Below, piece by piece: positions 1 to 6,249 of a DNA stretch of 13,686 bases. A program made the translations under genes and the position numbers. This DNA comes from JAEUIG01 sp046349775 (GTDB lineage: Bacteria > Planctomycetota > Planctomycetia > Planctomycetales > Planctomycetaceae), in contig JAXMBS010000102.1 of the NCBI GenBank assembly GCA_046349775.1, forward strand, positions 1 to 13,686, in the 5' to 3' direction. The notes below the pieces were generated by a model, which saw only the letters and a list, made by a program, of their open reading frames with translations, made no database searches and had not been told where the DNA came from. Within the stretch, counting starts at the first letter, position 1, and each line of letters begins with the position of its first letter.

Positions 1-58
1 CGGCGCGGTGTTTCAATGCGACCATGAGGTAATCCACACCCCTGGCCTGCAACCGCCC

Positions 59-1108
59 ATGCAACAGATCTTGATTTACGGCGCCACCGGCTATACCGGC
101 CAGCTCATTGCGGAACATGCCGTCGCCAGCGGGCTGCGGCCGGTGCTGGCGGCGCGCAGCGACGAGAAACTGCGTGCGCTCGCCGACCGGCTCGGGCTGG
201 AGGGACGAGTATTCGGGCTGGAGTCGCCGGCGGCGGTCCGTGAGGGAATTCGCGACATCGGAGTCGTCGTGCATGCGGCCGGTCCGTTTTCGGCGACGTC
301 GCGCCCGATGGCCGACGCCTGCCTCAGCGCGCGGGCGCACTACATCGACATCACCGGCGAGGTCAGGGTCTTCGAAGGGCTGGCAGCCCGGGACCGCGAA
401 GCGCACGAGGCGGGAGTCATGCTGCTGCCGGGCGCCGGGTTTGACGTTGTGCCGAGCGATTGTCTGGCCGCGCACGTCAAACAACGGCTGCCGGATGCAA
501 CGCACTTGCGGCTGTCGATCGGCGGGCTGGGGCGCGTCTCGCGCGGGACGGCGAAGACGATGATCGAATCACTGGGGCGCGGGACGCTGGTGCGTCGGGA
601 CGGCCTGATCGTCGAGGCCAATGTGACGCCGCGCGGGTCGGCCGACTTCGGGAACGGTCCGAAGCCAACGATCGGCGTCAGTTGGGGGGACGTCGCGACC
701 GCTTGGCATTCGACCGGCATTCCCAATATCGAGGTGCTGTTCGAGGCCACTCCGGGGCTGGAGCGCGGCGCGAACACGTCAAGGCTTTGGCGGCGCGTCC
801 TCGGGACGCGACTGATGCAGCGTTGGCTGAAGCGGAAGATCGACCGACGCTATCCTCCGGGCCCCACGCCCGAACAGCGGGCGCGGTACCGCTCGGTGCT
901 GATCGCGGAAGCGTCGAATGCCGCCGGTGTGCGCGTCGCCAGCCGGCTGGAGACCGTCGAAGGCTACACGCTGACGAGCTGGACGGCGGTGGAAATTGCG
1001 CGCCGGGCCGCCAATGGGCAGGCGCTGCCGGGCTATCAGACGCCGGCGACTGCCTATGGCGCGGATTTCATCCTGTCGTTCGGCCAAACTCGTCGACACG
1101 ACGAATGA
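59..1108 (+). CDS. Saccharopine dehydrogenase-like NAD(P)-binding oxidoreductase
   Basis: This 349-residue protein belongs to the saccharopine dehydrogenase / trans-acting enoyl reductase-like family. The sequence shows an N-terminal Rossmann dinucleotide-binding loop (GATGYTG, residues 8-14), then VHAAGPFS (71-78), HYIDITGE (94-101) and GFDVVPSD (127-134), which are the conserved blocks of this family. The C-terminal half is the variable substrate-side domain. The family has no single reaction, so the substrate is unknown; a cytosolic NAD(P)H-dependent enzyme is the inference. The ATG at 59 places the Rossmann strand right after the start, as in relatives. An in-frame GTG at 8 would add 17 residues with no domain character. 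Neither start has a clear Shine-Dalgarno sequence. The gene converges on csrA and ends 137 bases from it. Confidence 0.88.
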   Translation: MQQILIYGATGYTGQLIAEHAVASGLRPVLAARSDEKLRALADRLGLEGRVFGLESPAAVREGIRDIGVVVHAAGPFSATSRPMADACLSARAHYIDITGEVRVFEGLAARDREAHEAGVMLLPGAGFDVVPSDCLAAHVKQRLPDATHLRLSIGGLGRVSRGTAKTMIESLGRGTLVRRDGLIVEANVTPRGSADFGNGPKPTIGVSWGDVATAWHSTGIPNIEVLFEATPGLERGANTSRLWRRVLGTRLMQRWLKRKIDRRYPPGPTPEQRARYRSVLIAEASNAAGVRVASRLETVEGYTLTSWTAVEIARRAANGQALPGYQTPATAYGADFILSFGQTRRHDE

Positions 1109-1167
1109 CAGCGCACGCAGGACCGGGGCCCGCACAATCAGAGCTGGAAAGCCCCCCTACCGACCGC

Positions 1168-1193
1168 CGACACTGCGGAAACTCGTAGTGTCG
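1168..1193. terminator. Hairpin between convergent genes, possible bidirectional terminator
   Basis: Arms CGACACTGCG (1168-1177) and CGTAGTGTCG (1184-1193) pair over 10 positions with one G-T, around a 6-base loop. It lies midway between the stops of the oxidoreductase gene (1108) and csrA (1246). No T-run follows on either strand, so it is not a canonical intrinsic terminator. A role in ending both transcripts is inferred from position only. Confidence 0.4.
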
Positions 1194-1245
1194 CGAACGG
1201 CAAGCTCTCCCCGCCGGTCCAATCACCCCCGGGAGTCGCCACAGC

Positions 1246-1458
1246 TTAACTGCTGACGGCGACGGCGCGGTTCGCTGCGGTGTGCATCGGCTGCGAACGT
1301 TCGCGCAGGGCGAGCGCGATCTCTTCGCGCATCACCGGGACGTCCACCGGAGCGGAAATCCCCAGTTTGACGCGATTCCCCCGGACTTCGACAACCGTCA
1401 CGGTGATGTTGCCGTCAATGATGATGGTCTCATTCAGCTTGCGGGTCAAAACGAGCAC
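1246..1458 (-). CDS. csrA: CsrA, carbon storage regulator / translational regulator
   Basis: This is a 70-residue CsrA/RsmA protein, a dimeric RNA-binding regulator that recognises GGA motifs in mRNA leaders and alters translation or stability. It begins MLVLTRKLNETIIIDG and continues with VRGNRVKLGI and APVDVPVMREEI, the standard five-strand core. The RNA-contacting residues Leu4, Arg6 and Arg44 of the E. coli protein are all present at the same positions. Residues 55-70 form a short variable tail. The start is a GTG at 1458, preceded by a perfect AGGAGG (1466-1471) at 7 bases. The reading frame runs open much further upstream, but CsrA begins here. The GGA core inside its own Shine-Dalgarno sequence would allow autoregulation, which is known for csrA elsewhere but is inferred here. 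It is divergent from glutamate dehydrogenase across 540 bases. Confidence 0.97.
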   Translation of the reverse strand: MLVLTRKLNETIIIDGNITVTVVEVRGNRVKLGISAPVDVPVMREEIALALRERSQPMHTAANRAVAVSS

Positions 1459-1465
1459 GATGGCG

Positions 1466-1471
1466 CCTCCT
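1466..1471 (-). promoter_or_regulatory. Ribosome binding site of csrA
   Basis: AGGAGG on the minus strand, 7 bases before the GTG at 1458. It decides the start against longer readings of the same frame, which would extend CsrA by up to 141 residues. Confidence 0.9.
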
Positions 1472-1591
1472 GTGTCAGCCAATCTGCCTGCGGGTCGCCG
1501 TAGACGTGTTGCTGTCAAGTTCCGCGGGCACCGTAAGCTCTGGGTCGGAGTCGGTGTTTCGCGGCGTCCCTGCGTGTCAGCTACGGCGTGT

Positions 1592-1609
1592 GATTCGCCG
1601 GTGCGAATC
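1592..1609. promoter_or_regulatory. Dyad symmetry GATTCGC-N4-GCGAATC
   Basis: Perfect 7-base arms around CGGT, 133 bases upstream of the csrA start. It could be an operator or a hairpin in the csrA leader. It shares the TTCGC/GCGAA core with the other two dyads in this region. Confidence 0.45.
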
Positions 1610-1653
1610 GTCGTGGGTAAATTAGCAGGCGTTTGTGAAGAAGGAATCAGTCT

Positions 1654-1672
1654 TATGCGAATAGTTCGCATA
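1654..1672. promoter_or_regulatory. Dyad symmetry TATGCGAA-N3-TTCGCATA
   Basis: A perfect 8-base inverted repeat with a 3-base centre (TAG). Its form suits an operator for a dimeric repressor. It lies 195 bases from the csrA start and 326 from the glutamate dehydrogenase start. It is not an exact match to the classical LexA, CIRCE or Fur consensus sequences. Confidence 0.5.
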
Positions 1673-1900
1673 GGGGATTTCCTGATTTGGGCAATCCGCT
1701 CGAGTGTTAAAGTCAGGGTTAATAATTGGCAAACTGTCTTAAGTGCTGTTTGAAAAGTATGTTGCGGCGAGTGAAGCACGTGTTGCACGGGTGGTAATTT
1801 GGAAGACTCAAGAACGATTTGGGCACGGCGGCCTCTTGATTCTTCCACTTCTGGCGGTGTTTTTCTCCCTGCGCATTCCACCCGTTGCGGGCAATTCCCC

Positions 1901-1930
1901 GCGACAAATCCGACGCACGCCGATTAAGAT
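1901..1930 (+). promoter_or_regulatory. Weak candidate promoter of glutamate dehydrogenase
   Basis: GCGACA (1901-1906), an 18-base spacer, then TAAGAT (1925-1930). Each hexamer matches the sigma-70 consensus at four of six positions. The -10 hexamer lies inside the 1924-1943 palindrome, so a bound protein would block it. This is inference from weak matches. Confidence 0.3.
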
Positions 1931-1943
1931 TCGCGACTCTTAA
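1924..1943. promoter_or_regulatory. 20-base near-perfect palindrome, candidate operator
   Basis: TTAAGATTCGCGACTCTTAA is symmetric at 18 of 20 positions: outer arms TTAAGA/TCTTAA and a concentric TCGCGA core. It ends 55 bases before the glutamate dehydrogenase GTG and overlaps its candidate -10. Operator function is inferred from symmetry and position. Confidence 0.5.
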
Positions 1944-1962
1944 GCTCTCCACAGCTCTCCAC
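1943..1962 (+). repeat. 10-base perfect tandem duplication
   Basis: AGCTCTCCAC occurs twice back to back (1943-1952 and 1953-1962), directly after the palindrome in the presumed leader of glutamate dehydrogenase. It may be a small duplication without function. Confidence 0.6.
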
Positions 1963-1998
1963 GACGACCGCCACTGAACTGCGCCCCAAGGAGGCCCT

Positions 1999-3228
1999 GT
2001 GCGTCCCTTCGAGACTGCGAGTTCCTATTTCCATCAGGCCGCCGAAGTCATGGGCCTGTCGAGCAACATGCGCGTGCTGCTGATGACGCCCCTGCGCGAA
2101 GTCAAAGTGCAGGTCGCGCTGGAAATGGACGACGGACAGATCAGCACGTTCATCGGCTACCGCACGCAGCACGATCGCGCGCGGGGACCGATGAAAGGGG
2201 GGCTGCGATTTCATCCGCAGGTGGATGAAGACGAGGTCCGTGCGCTGGCGGCTTTGATGACCTGGAAGACCGCCGTCGTGAACATTCCGTACGGCGGGGC
2301 CAAGGGGGGCATCGGCGTGGATGTCCGCAGTCTGAGCCAGGGAGAGCTCGAGCGGATCACGCGGAAGTTCGTCGATGAGCTGCACGATGTTGTCGGACCG
2401 GACAAGGACATCCCGGCGCCGGACATGGGGACCAACGCCCAGGTGATGGCGTGGTTCATGAGCCAGTACGAGAAATACCACGGATTCTGCCCGGCCTGCG
2501 TGACAGGCAAGCCGGTCGAGTTGCATGGCGCCGAAGGGCGCGAAGAAGCGACCGGCCGCGGCGTCGCGATCCTGACGAAGCGATTGCTGGAGAGTCGCGG
2601 ACGGTCGGTGACGGACTCGCGGATCGCCGTGCAGGGGTTCGGCAATGTGGGGACATTCACGGCTCGATTTCTGCACGAAATGGGGGCGAAGGTCACGCAC
2701 ATTTCCGACGCTTATGGCGGCATCGTGAACAAGGCGGGCCTGGATATCACCGCCTTGCTCAAGCATTCGACCGAGAACGGACGGGTGTCCGGGTTTCCGG
2801 GCGCCGAGCCGACCACCAACGAAGAACTGCTGGCTGCCGATGTGGATGTACTGATCCCGGCGGCGATCGGCGGTGTGTTGACCGCGGAGAATGCCCGCGC
2901 AGTCCGCGCCAAGTACATTATCGAAGCCGCGAACGGCCCGACGGAGCCGGAAGCGGACGAGATCTTTGCCGAGCGCGAGGTGCTTGTCCTGCCGGACATC
3001 CTGGCGAACGCGGGCGGCGTGACAGTCAGCTACTTCGAGTGGGTCCAGAACCGGCAACACTTCAAGTGGGAACTGGAACGTGTCCGTGCCGAACTGGACC
3101 GGATTCTGGCCGACAGTTTTGACCGCGTCCTGCGAATTGCCGAAGAAAAGAAGGTCACACTCCGCGTCGCGGCCTACATTTTGGGGATCGGCCGGGTGGG
3201 CCGGGCAACCGTCCTGGCCGGGCTGTGA
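1999..3228 (+). CDS. gdhA: Glutamate dehydrogenase (Glu/Leu/Phe/Val dehydrogenase family)
   Basis: This 409-residue enzyme interconverts glutamate and 2-oxoglutarate plus ammonia in the cytosol, linking nitrogen and central carbon metabolism. The dimerisation/substrate domain carries GPMKGGLRFHP (Lys66, substrate), TWKTAV (Lys90), GGAKGGI (Lys102, the expected catalytic lysine) and PAPDMGT (Asp142). The C-terminal Rossmann domain has GFGNVG (213-218) followed by an acidic Asp237 at the end of the second strand, which favours NAD over NADP. Length fits the short hexameric type such as B. subtilis RocG/GudB. The GTG start at 1999 has a strong AAGGAGG (1988-1994) 4 bases before it. The family also contains leucine and phenylalanine dehydrogenases; the length and close match to the glutamate motifs make glutamate most likely. 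The palindrome at 1924-1943 suggests transcriptional control. Confidence 0.93.
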   Translation: MRPFETASSYFHQAAEVMGLSSNMRVLLMTPLREVKVQVALEMDDGQISTFIGYRTQHDRARGPMKGGLRFHPQVDEDEVRALAALMTWKTAVVNIPYGGAKGGIGVDVRSLSQGELERITRKFVDELHDVVGPDKDIPAPDMGTNAQVMAWFMSQYEKYHGFCPACVTGKPVELHGAEGREEATGRGVAILTKRLLESRGRSVTDSRIAVQGFGNVGTFTARFLHEMGAKVTHISDAYGGIVNKAGLDITALLKHSTENGRVSGFPGAEPTTNEELLAADVDVLIPAAIGGVLTAENARAVRAKYIIEAANGPTEPEADEIFAEREVLVLPDILANAGGVTVSYFEWVQNRQHFKWELERVRAELDRILADSFDRVLRIAEEKKVTLRVAAYILGIGRVGRATVLAGL

Positions 3229-3286
3229 CCGGTCCTCAGCACACTGAAGACTCCTCCAAACACCTCGTCCCGAACTCGCGAACCGA

Positions 3287-3292
3287 TAGAAT
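3287..3292 (+). promoter_or_regulatory. TAGAAT -10-like hexamer
   Basis: TAGAAT (five of six to TATAAT) lies 67 bases before the ATG of the cNMP-domain gene. No good -35 hexamer sits 16-18 bases upstream. The same kind of hexamer is found before other genes in this window. Confidence 0.35.
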
Positions 3293-3359
3293 TCTCAGAG
3301 ATGTCCGGACGGCACCTCGTGCCACGCCACGACCGGAATGCGAGACACGCTCATCCGCC

Positions 3360-3890
3360 ATGTCCGATCACGCTCCCATCCGCACGCTGACCACCTGTCC
3401 GCTGTTTGAGTCGATGACGCCGGACGAACTCGATGCGGTGTTCCGGTTGATGAAGTCGGAAGCCTTCCCGGCTGGCGGCGAAATCCTCACCGAAGGGCTG
3501 ACCTACCAGAGCCTGTGGGTCATCGTCAGCGGTCGCTGCGAAGTCGTCAAAGGGACCACTGTGCCGCGCGGAAACCGGCTGGCGGTGTTGGAGACGGGGG
3601 CGGTCTTCGGAGAGATGTCGTTTCTGGAGGCCGCGCCGCACTCGGCGTCAGTGCGTGCGATGTCCGATGTCGACACGATGCGGCTGACGCACGCCGGGTT
3701 CGAACAGCTCCGAATCGCCTGCCCGTCGGCAGCGGACAAGATCGCCCGCAGCCTGATCGTCATTCTGTCCGCCCGGCTGCGGCGGATGGACGAGTGGACC
3801 TGCGGACTCGTTCAGAACGCCGGGAACGAACGGCATCACGCGGAATGGCACGAGTTCCGCGCCAAGCTCTACGGCGGGCTCCAGATCTGA
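3360..3890 (+). CDS. Stand-alone cyclic nucleotide-binding-domain protein
   Basis: This 176-residue protein is essentially one Crp-type cyclic nucleotide-binding fold. It opens with TTCPLFESMTPDEL (11-24), the usual lead-in helix, then the beta roll with GGEILTEG (39-46) and the phosphate-binding cassette FGEMSFLEAAPHSASVRA (83-100). Gly84 and Glu85 are kept, but the arginine that contacts the cyclic phosphate (Arg82 of E. coli CRP, in RSA) is His94 here. After the C helix (about 120-145) there is only a short tail and no helix-turn-helix, so it is not a CRP-like transcription factor. It may be a signal-sensing adaptor, or a fold that has lost ligand binding. The ATG at 3360 begins just before the domain; the frame is open from 3225 without domain content. 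It converges on the next gene with 27 bases between. Confidence 0.85.
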   Translation: MSDHAPIRTLTTCPLFESMTPDELDAVFRLMKSEAFPAGGEILTEGLTYQSLWVIVSGRCEVVKGTTVPRGNRLAVLETGAVFGEMSFLEAAPHSASVRAMSDVDTMRLTHAGFEQLRIACPSAADKIARSLIVILSARLRRMDEWTCGLVQNAGNERHHAEWHEFRAKLYGGLQI

Positions 3891-3917
3891 CCGTTCGAGT
3901 TCCGCCTTCACGCGGCG

Positions 3918-4157
3918 TTACCGCACTTGAGGATTCGTCCGTGCGAGTTCATCACGCACCTGCTGTGCGCGCTGCAGATCGGACTGTCGAACGAGCACCT
4001 GAACATCTCCGTGCGCTTCCGGCCAGCCGGTTGACGTCCCTGCTCCGCCGTTCATGGACCAGATGCCGAGCGACCGCAAATGATCGATCAAGAATTGGGC
4101 ATCAATCTCGGTGCGCATCAGTGCCAGGACGCGCGGGCTATCGGGATCATTGGTCAT
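3918..4157 (-). CDS. Small DUF2007-like protein
   Basis: This 79-residue protein resembles the DUF2007 family (putative signal-transducing proteins, related to the ferredoxin-like fold of PII and ACT domains). The pattern is a first strand (RVLALMRT, 9-16), an amphipathic helix (DAQFLIDHLRSLGI, 19-32), a Gly-rich turn and the final VQVLVRQSDLQRAQQV (52-67), which matches the family's ending of a strand followed by a helix. Function is unknown in the family. The ATG at 4157 has AAGG about 7 bases upstream. It has no partner on the same strand nearby. The assignment rests on pattern recognition of a short protein. Confidence 0.75.
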   Translation of the reverse strand: MTNDPDSPRVLALMRTEIDAQFLIDHLRSLGIWSMNGGAGTSTGWPEAHGDVQVLVRQSDLQRAQQVRDELARTNPQVR

Positions 4158-4265
4158 GGCGAGCCTTTTCGAAAGAAGCAGGTCCGAAGTCGTGATCCGA
4201 CTGCCGTAATCTGTGAGGCAGAACCACTAGCCCGACGCGCCAGCGAGGACAGGTACAATGCGGAG

Positions 4266-4349
4266 ATTCACCACGGAGCGCACGGAGATCACTGAGTAGA
4301 AGTCTTTGGCGGAGCACTCTCCGTGTCCTCAGTGCTCTCAGTGGTGAAT
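4266..4349. repeat. Imperfect inverted repeat, CACGGAG type, REP/MITE-like
   Basis: Two 31-base arms (4266-4296 and 4319-4349) match inversely at 25 of 31 positions around a 22-base centre. Each arm begins ATTCACCAC (inverted on the right) and contains a 9-base periodic motif, CACGGAG or CACTGAG three times. Elements of this kind are commonly scattered between genes in environmental bacterial genomes. It lies 36 bases beyond the stop of the MBL hydrolase and could help end its transcript. Confidence 0.75.
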
Positions 4350-4385
4350 TTCAAAGCTGCCTGACGGAAATCGATAGTCGGACCA

Positions 4386-5180
4386 CTACGCCGGCAGCGG
4401 GCTGCCGCGGGCGAGTTCATCATCCCAGGCATCGAGCAGCGGCCAGTCGACGGCGCAGGTCCCGAAATCGGCCATGTGCTGGTACTGGTCGAGCCGGTCG
4501 ATCGTCTTTTGCAGCATCGCGTTGTCTTTGCGGAAGATCGGGCCGTGGCTCGGCAGCAGCCATTCGACGTCGCTGTCGCGGATGCGCGTCAACGACTTGA
4601 TGAACGACGGCAGGTCCGAACCGTGGTGGGCGTCGATGTTGCCGACGCAGCCGTCGCGGTAAATGTTGTCGCCGGAGAAGAGCAGTTTTCCCAGGCGGAA
4701 AGAAAGCTGCGCCGGCGCGTGTCCGGGGGTGTGCCAGACGTCGATCTTCAGGTCGCCGATCTGCAGGACGTCCCCCTCGTCGATGGTTTTCTCGATCTCC
4801 ACGCGCGGCATCGGAATCGAAATCCCCTGCGCGGCGATCTCGGCATACGTCATGATCCGTTCGCCGGTGGCGAGCAGCTTGGCCGCATGCCGGTGCCCGA
4901 CGACCTGCGCCTGCGGCAGGATTTCCTTCGCCCGCTTCAGCGCCTGGACGTGATCGACGTCCGCATGCGTGGCAATCAGGTATTTGCAGTTCGCCAGCGG
5001 GAAGTCCATCTCGCGGATGAGCTTGATGATGTCGTCGAGTGTGTCCTCATAGCCGATGTCCATCAGCAGCCATTCGTCGGCATCATGGACGAGGTACACG
5101 CAACAGCCGAGGCGCCGCCGCGCCTGCTGGTTCATTTCGATGACGTTGGGGAAAACCTCACGTCGTGGCTGCATGGTCAC
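4386..5180 (-). CDS. Metallo-beta-lactamase-fold hydrolase
   Basis: This 264-residue protein is a cytosolic MBL-superfamily metal-dependent hydrolase. Metal-binding motifs are in order: THADVDH (71-77; His72, Asp74, Asp76, His77), TPGHAPAQ (151-158; His154), FSGDNIY (168-174; Asp171) and PSHGPIF (210-216; His212). The first motif is HxDxDH rather than the usual HxHxDH, a variant also known in ComEC-like proteins, so the metal site may differ. The family covers glyoxalase II, lactonases and many others, so the substrate cannot be named. The start is GTG at 5180, with GGAG 5 bases upstream; an ATG two codons later (5174) is an equal alternative. It is divergent from the DUF1559-like gene over 81 bases, with a large inverted repeat past its 3' end. 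Confidence 0.88.
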   Translation of the reverse strand: MTMQPRREVFPNVIEMNQQARRRLGCCVYLVHDADEWLLMDIGYEDTLDDIIKLIREMDFPLANCKYLIATHADVDHVQALKRAKEILPQAQVVGHRHAAKLLATGERIMTYAEIAAQGISIPMPRVEIEKTIDEGDVLQIGDLKIDVWHTPGHAPAQLSFRLGKLLFSGDNIYRDGCVGNIDAHHGSDLPSFIKSLTRIRDSDVEWLLPSHGPIFRKDNAMLQKTIDRLDQYQHMADFGTCAVDWPLLDAWDDELARGSPLPA

Positions 5181-5220
5181 ACTGGCTCCGCCTGGCTGCA
5201 GATCTAAGGCGTCATTCGTC

Positions 5221-5226
5221 TAGAAT
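5221..5226 (+). promoter_or_regulatory. TAGAAT -10-like hexamer
   Basis: TAGAAT lies 35 bases before the ATG at 5262, a spacing that would give a leader of about 30 bases holding the AAGGAG ribosome site (5247-5252). No recognisable -35 hexamer is present. Confidence 0.4.
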
Positions 5227-5261
5227 CGGGTTTCAGACGAGATTGTAAGGAGCAATACAGG

Positions 5262-6035
5262 ATGCGCACAGCATTCCGCGGTATTACACGCTGGGAGATC
5301 GTGATTGCCGGCGCACTGATGGTGCTGCTCTGGGGTCTGTTATTGCCCATGGCGAACAGCGATGTGAGGGAGCAGCGGCGGCTGCGGCCGCGTTGTGCCA
5401 ATCATTTGCGCATGATTGGCCTGGCGCTGCACAATTATTGCAACGCCTACGGCACCTTGCCTCCCGCGATTTCCGGAGACGGCGACGGCCCCGGCACGAG
5501 TTGGCGCGCCCTGATCTCTTCCTATCTGCCGGGCGGCGGGCTGGACGGGTACCGGTTCGATGAAGCGTGGAACAGTCCCCACAATCGCGGACTGCTCAGC
5601 GAAGCGGCGCGCAACGGCTGCCACGTTCATTTCTGCCCGGAAGCCACCATGCCTCCCACAACCCGGACAAACTATGTCGCCGTGATCGGGCGAAACACCG
5701 CCTGGCATGGGTCGGAACCCGTCGCAATGGCGGACATCACCGACCGCAAGGACCAGACGATTCTCGTCGTCGAGATCGTCAATTCCGACATTGAATGGTT
5801 CGAGCCGCGCGATCTCGAATGGGACAGAATGCTGTTCAACGTCAACTCTCCCTACCGCTTTGCCATAGGCAGCCGGCATTCCGTGGAGGGCGAATGGGTC
5901 TCAGGCGAGCGCGCCTACGTCAATGTGTTGCTCGCGGACGGCACTGTCCACCGATTGCCGGCGGACACACCACCTGACATCGTGAAGGCACTGTTGACAA
6001 TTGACGGAGGGGAGGTGATCGACAGTCCCTGGTAG
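5262..6035 (+). CDS. DUF1559-like pseudopilin-type protein
   Basis: This 257-residue protein resembles the DUF1559 family, greatly expanded in planctomycetes. A hydrophobic N-terminal helix (about 11-30, WEIVIAGALMVLLWGLLLPM) is followed by RPRCANHLRMIGLALHNY (43-60) and YGTLPPAI (63-70), the family signature in which Cys45, the His-Asn pair and the PP are typical. A glycine followed by ITRWE puts a Glu at +5, as in type IV prepilins, but the rest of the usual FTLIELLVVIAI helix start is degenerate, so cleavage by prepilin peptidase is uncertain. The C-terminal half contains VNVLLADGTVHRLPADT, akin to the family's closing block. It is probably anchored in the membrane with its bulk outside the cytosol. 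It is shorter than many relatives. AAGGAG (5247-5252), 9 bases before the ATG, supports the start. Confidence 0.82.
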   Translation: MRTAFRGITRWEIVIAGALMVLLWGLLLPMANSDVREQRRLRPRCANHLRMIGLALHNYCNAYGTLPPAISGDGDGPGTSWRALISSYLPGGGLDGYRFDEAWNSPHNRGLLSEAARNGCHVHFCPEATMPPTTRTNYVAVIGRNTAWHGSEPVAMADITDRKDQTILVVEIVNSDIEWFEPRDLEWDRMLFNVNSPYRFAIGSRHSVEGEWVSGERAYVNVLLADGTVHRLPADTPPDIVKALLTIDGGEVIDSPW

Positions 6036-6249
6036 ACCTGATCGTGAGACTCTCTCGCCGATACGGCAGCCGTTTGCATGGCACTCGTCCCCAGTTGCTC
6101 GTCGTGATCCCCGCTACAACCGCTCCGACTGTCGCGTTCAGCACGCCATCGACCTCGCACACCACGGCATTTTGCCGCTTTGAATCTGTGAATTGCCCTC
6201 GCTCCGCCCTGTGGCTATTCCGCGCCCTACACTTTCCGGCTTGCTGTCG

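Larger units (their letters stand above)
1459..1998. other. 540-base divergent intergenic region, csrA / glutamate dehydrogenase
   Basis: No convincing gene is seen here. The stretch from about 1610 to 1770 is visibly richer in A and T than its surroundings. Three dyad symmetries (1592-1609, 1654-1672, 1924-1943) and a 10-base tandem duplication (1943-1962) are listed separately. The length exceeds what two promoters need, so long leaders or a small RNA are possible. I could not define either with confidence, and no good sigma-70-like promoter for csrA was found. Confidence 0.6.

Noticed and set aside
1513..1518. Perfect TTGACA on the minus strand upstream of csrA
   Set aside because: No -10-like hexamer occurs 16-18 bases downstream, so it is not listed as a promoter.
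1654..1672. LexA (SOS) box
   Set aside because: GCGAA-N3-TTCGC resembles the GAAC-N4-GTTC type only loosely; spacing and bases do not fit, and csrA or glutamate dehydrogenase are not expected SOS genes.
1459..1881. 141-residue N-terminal extension of CsrA
   Set aside because: The frame is open, but a perfect AGGAGG precedes the GTG at 1458 and CsrA family proteins start exactly with MLVLTRK. The extension has no domain.
1924..3060. 378-codon open frame antisense to glutamate dehydrogenase
   Set aside because: It lies opposite a well-conserved gene with intact motifs, and its translation is low-complexity His/Arg/Asp-rich without domains. High GC content leaves such frames open by chance.
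4251..4258. TACAAT at 4253-4258 as a promoter
   Set aside because: No plus-strand gene follows it, and it stands at the edge of the inverted repeat, so it is more likely part of the element's flank.
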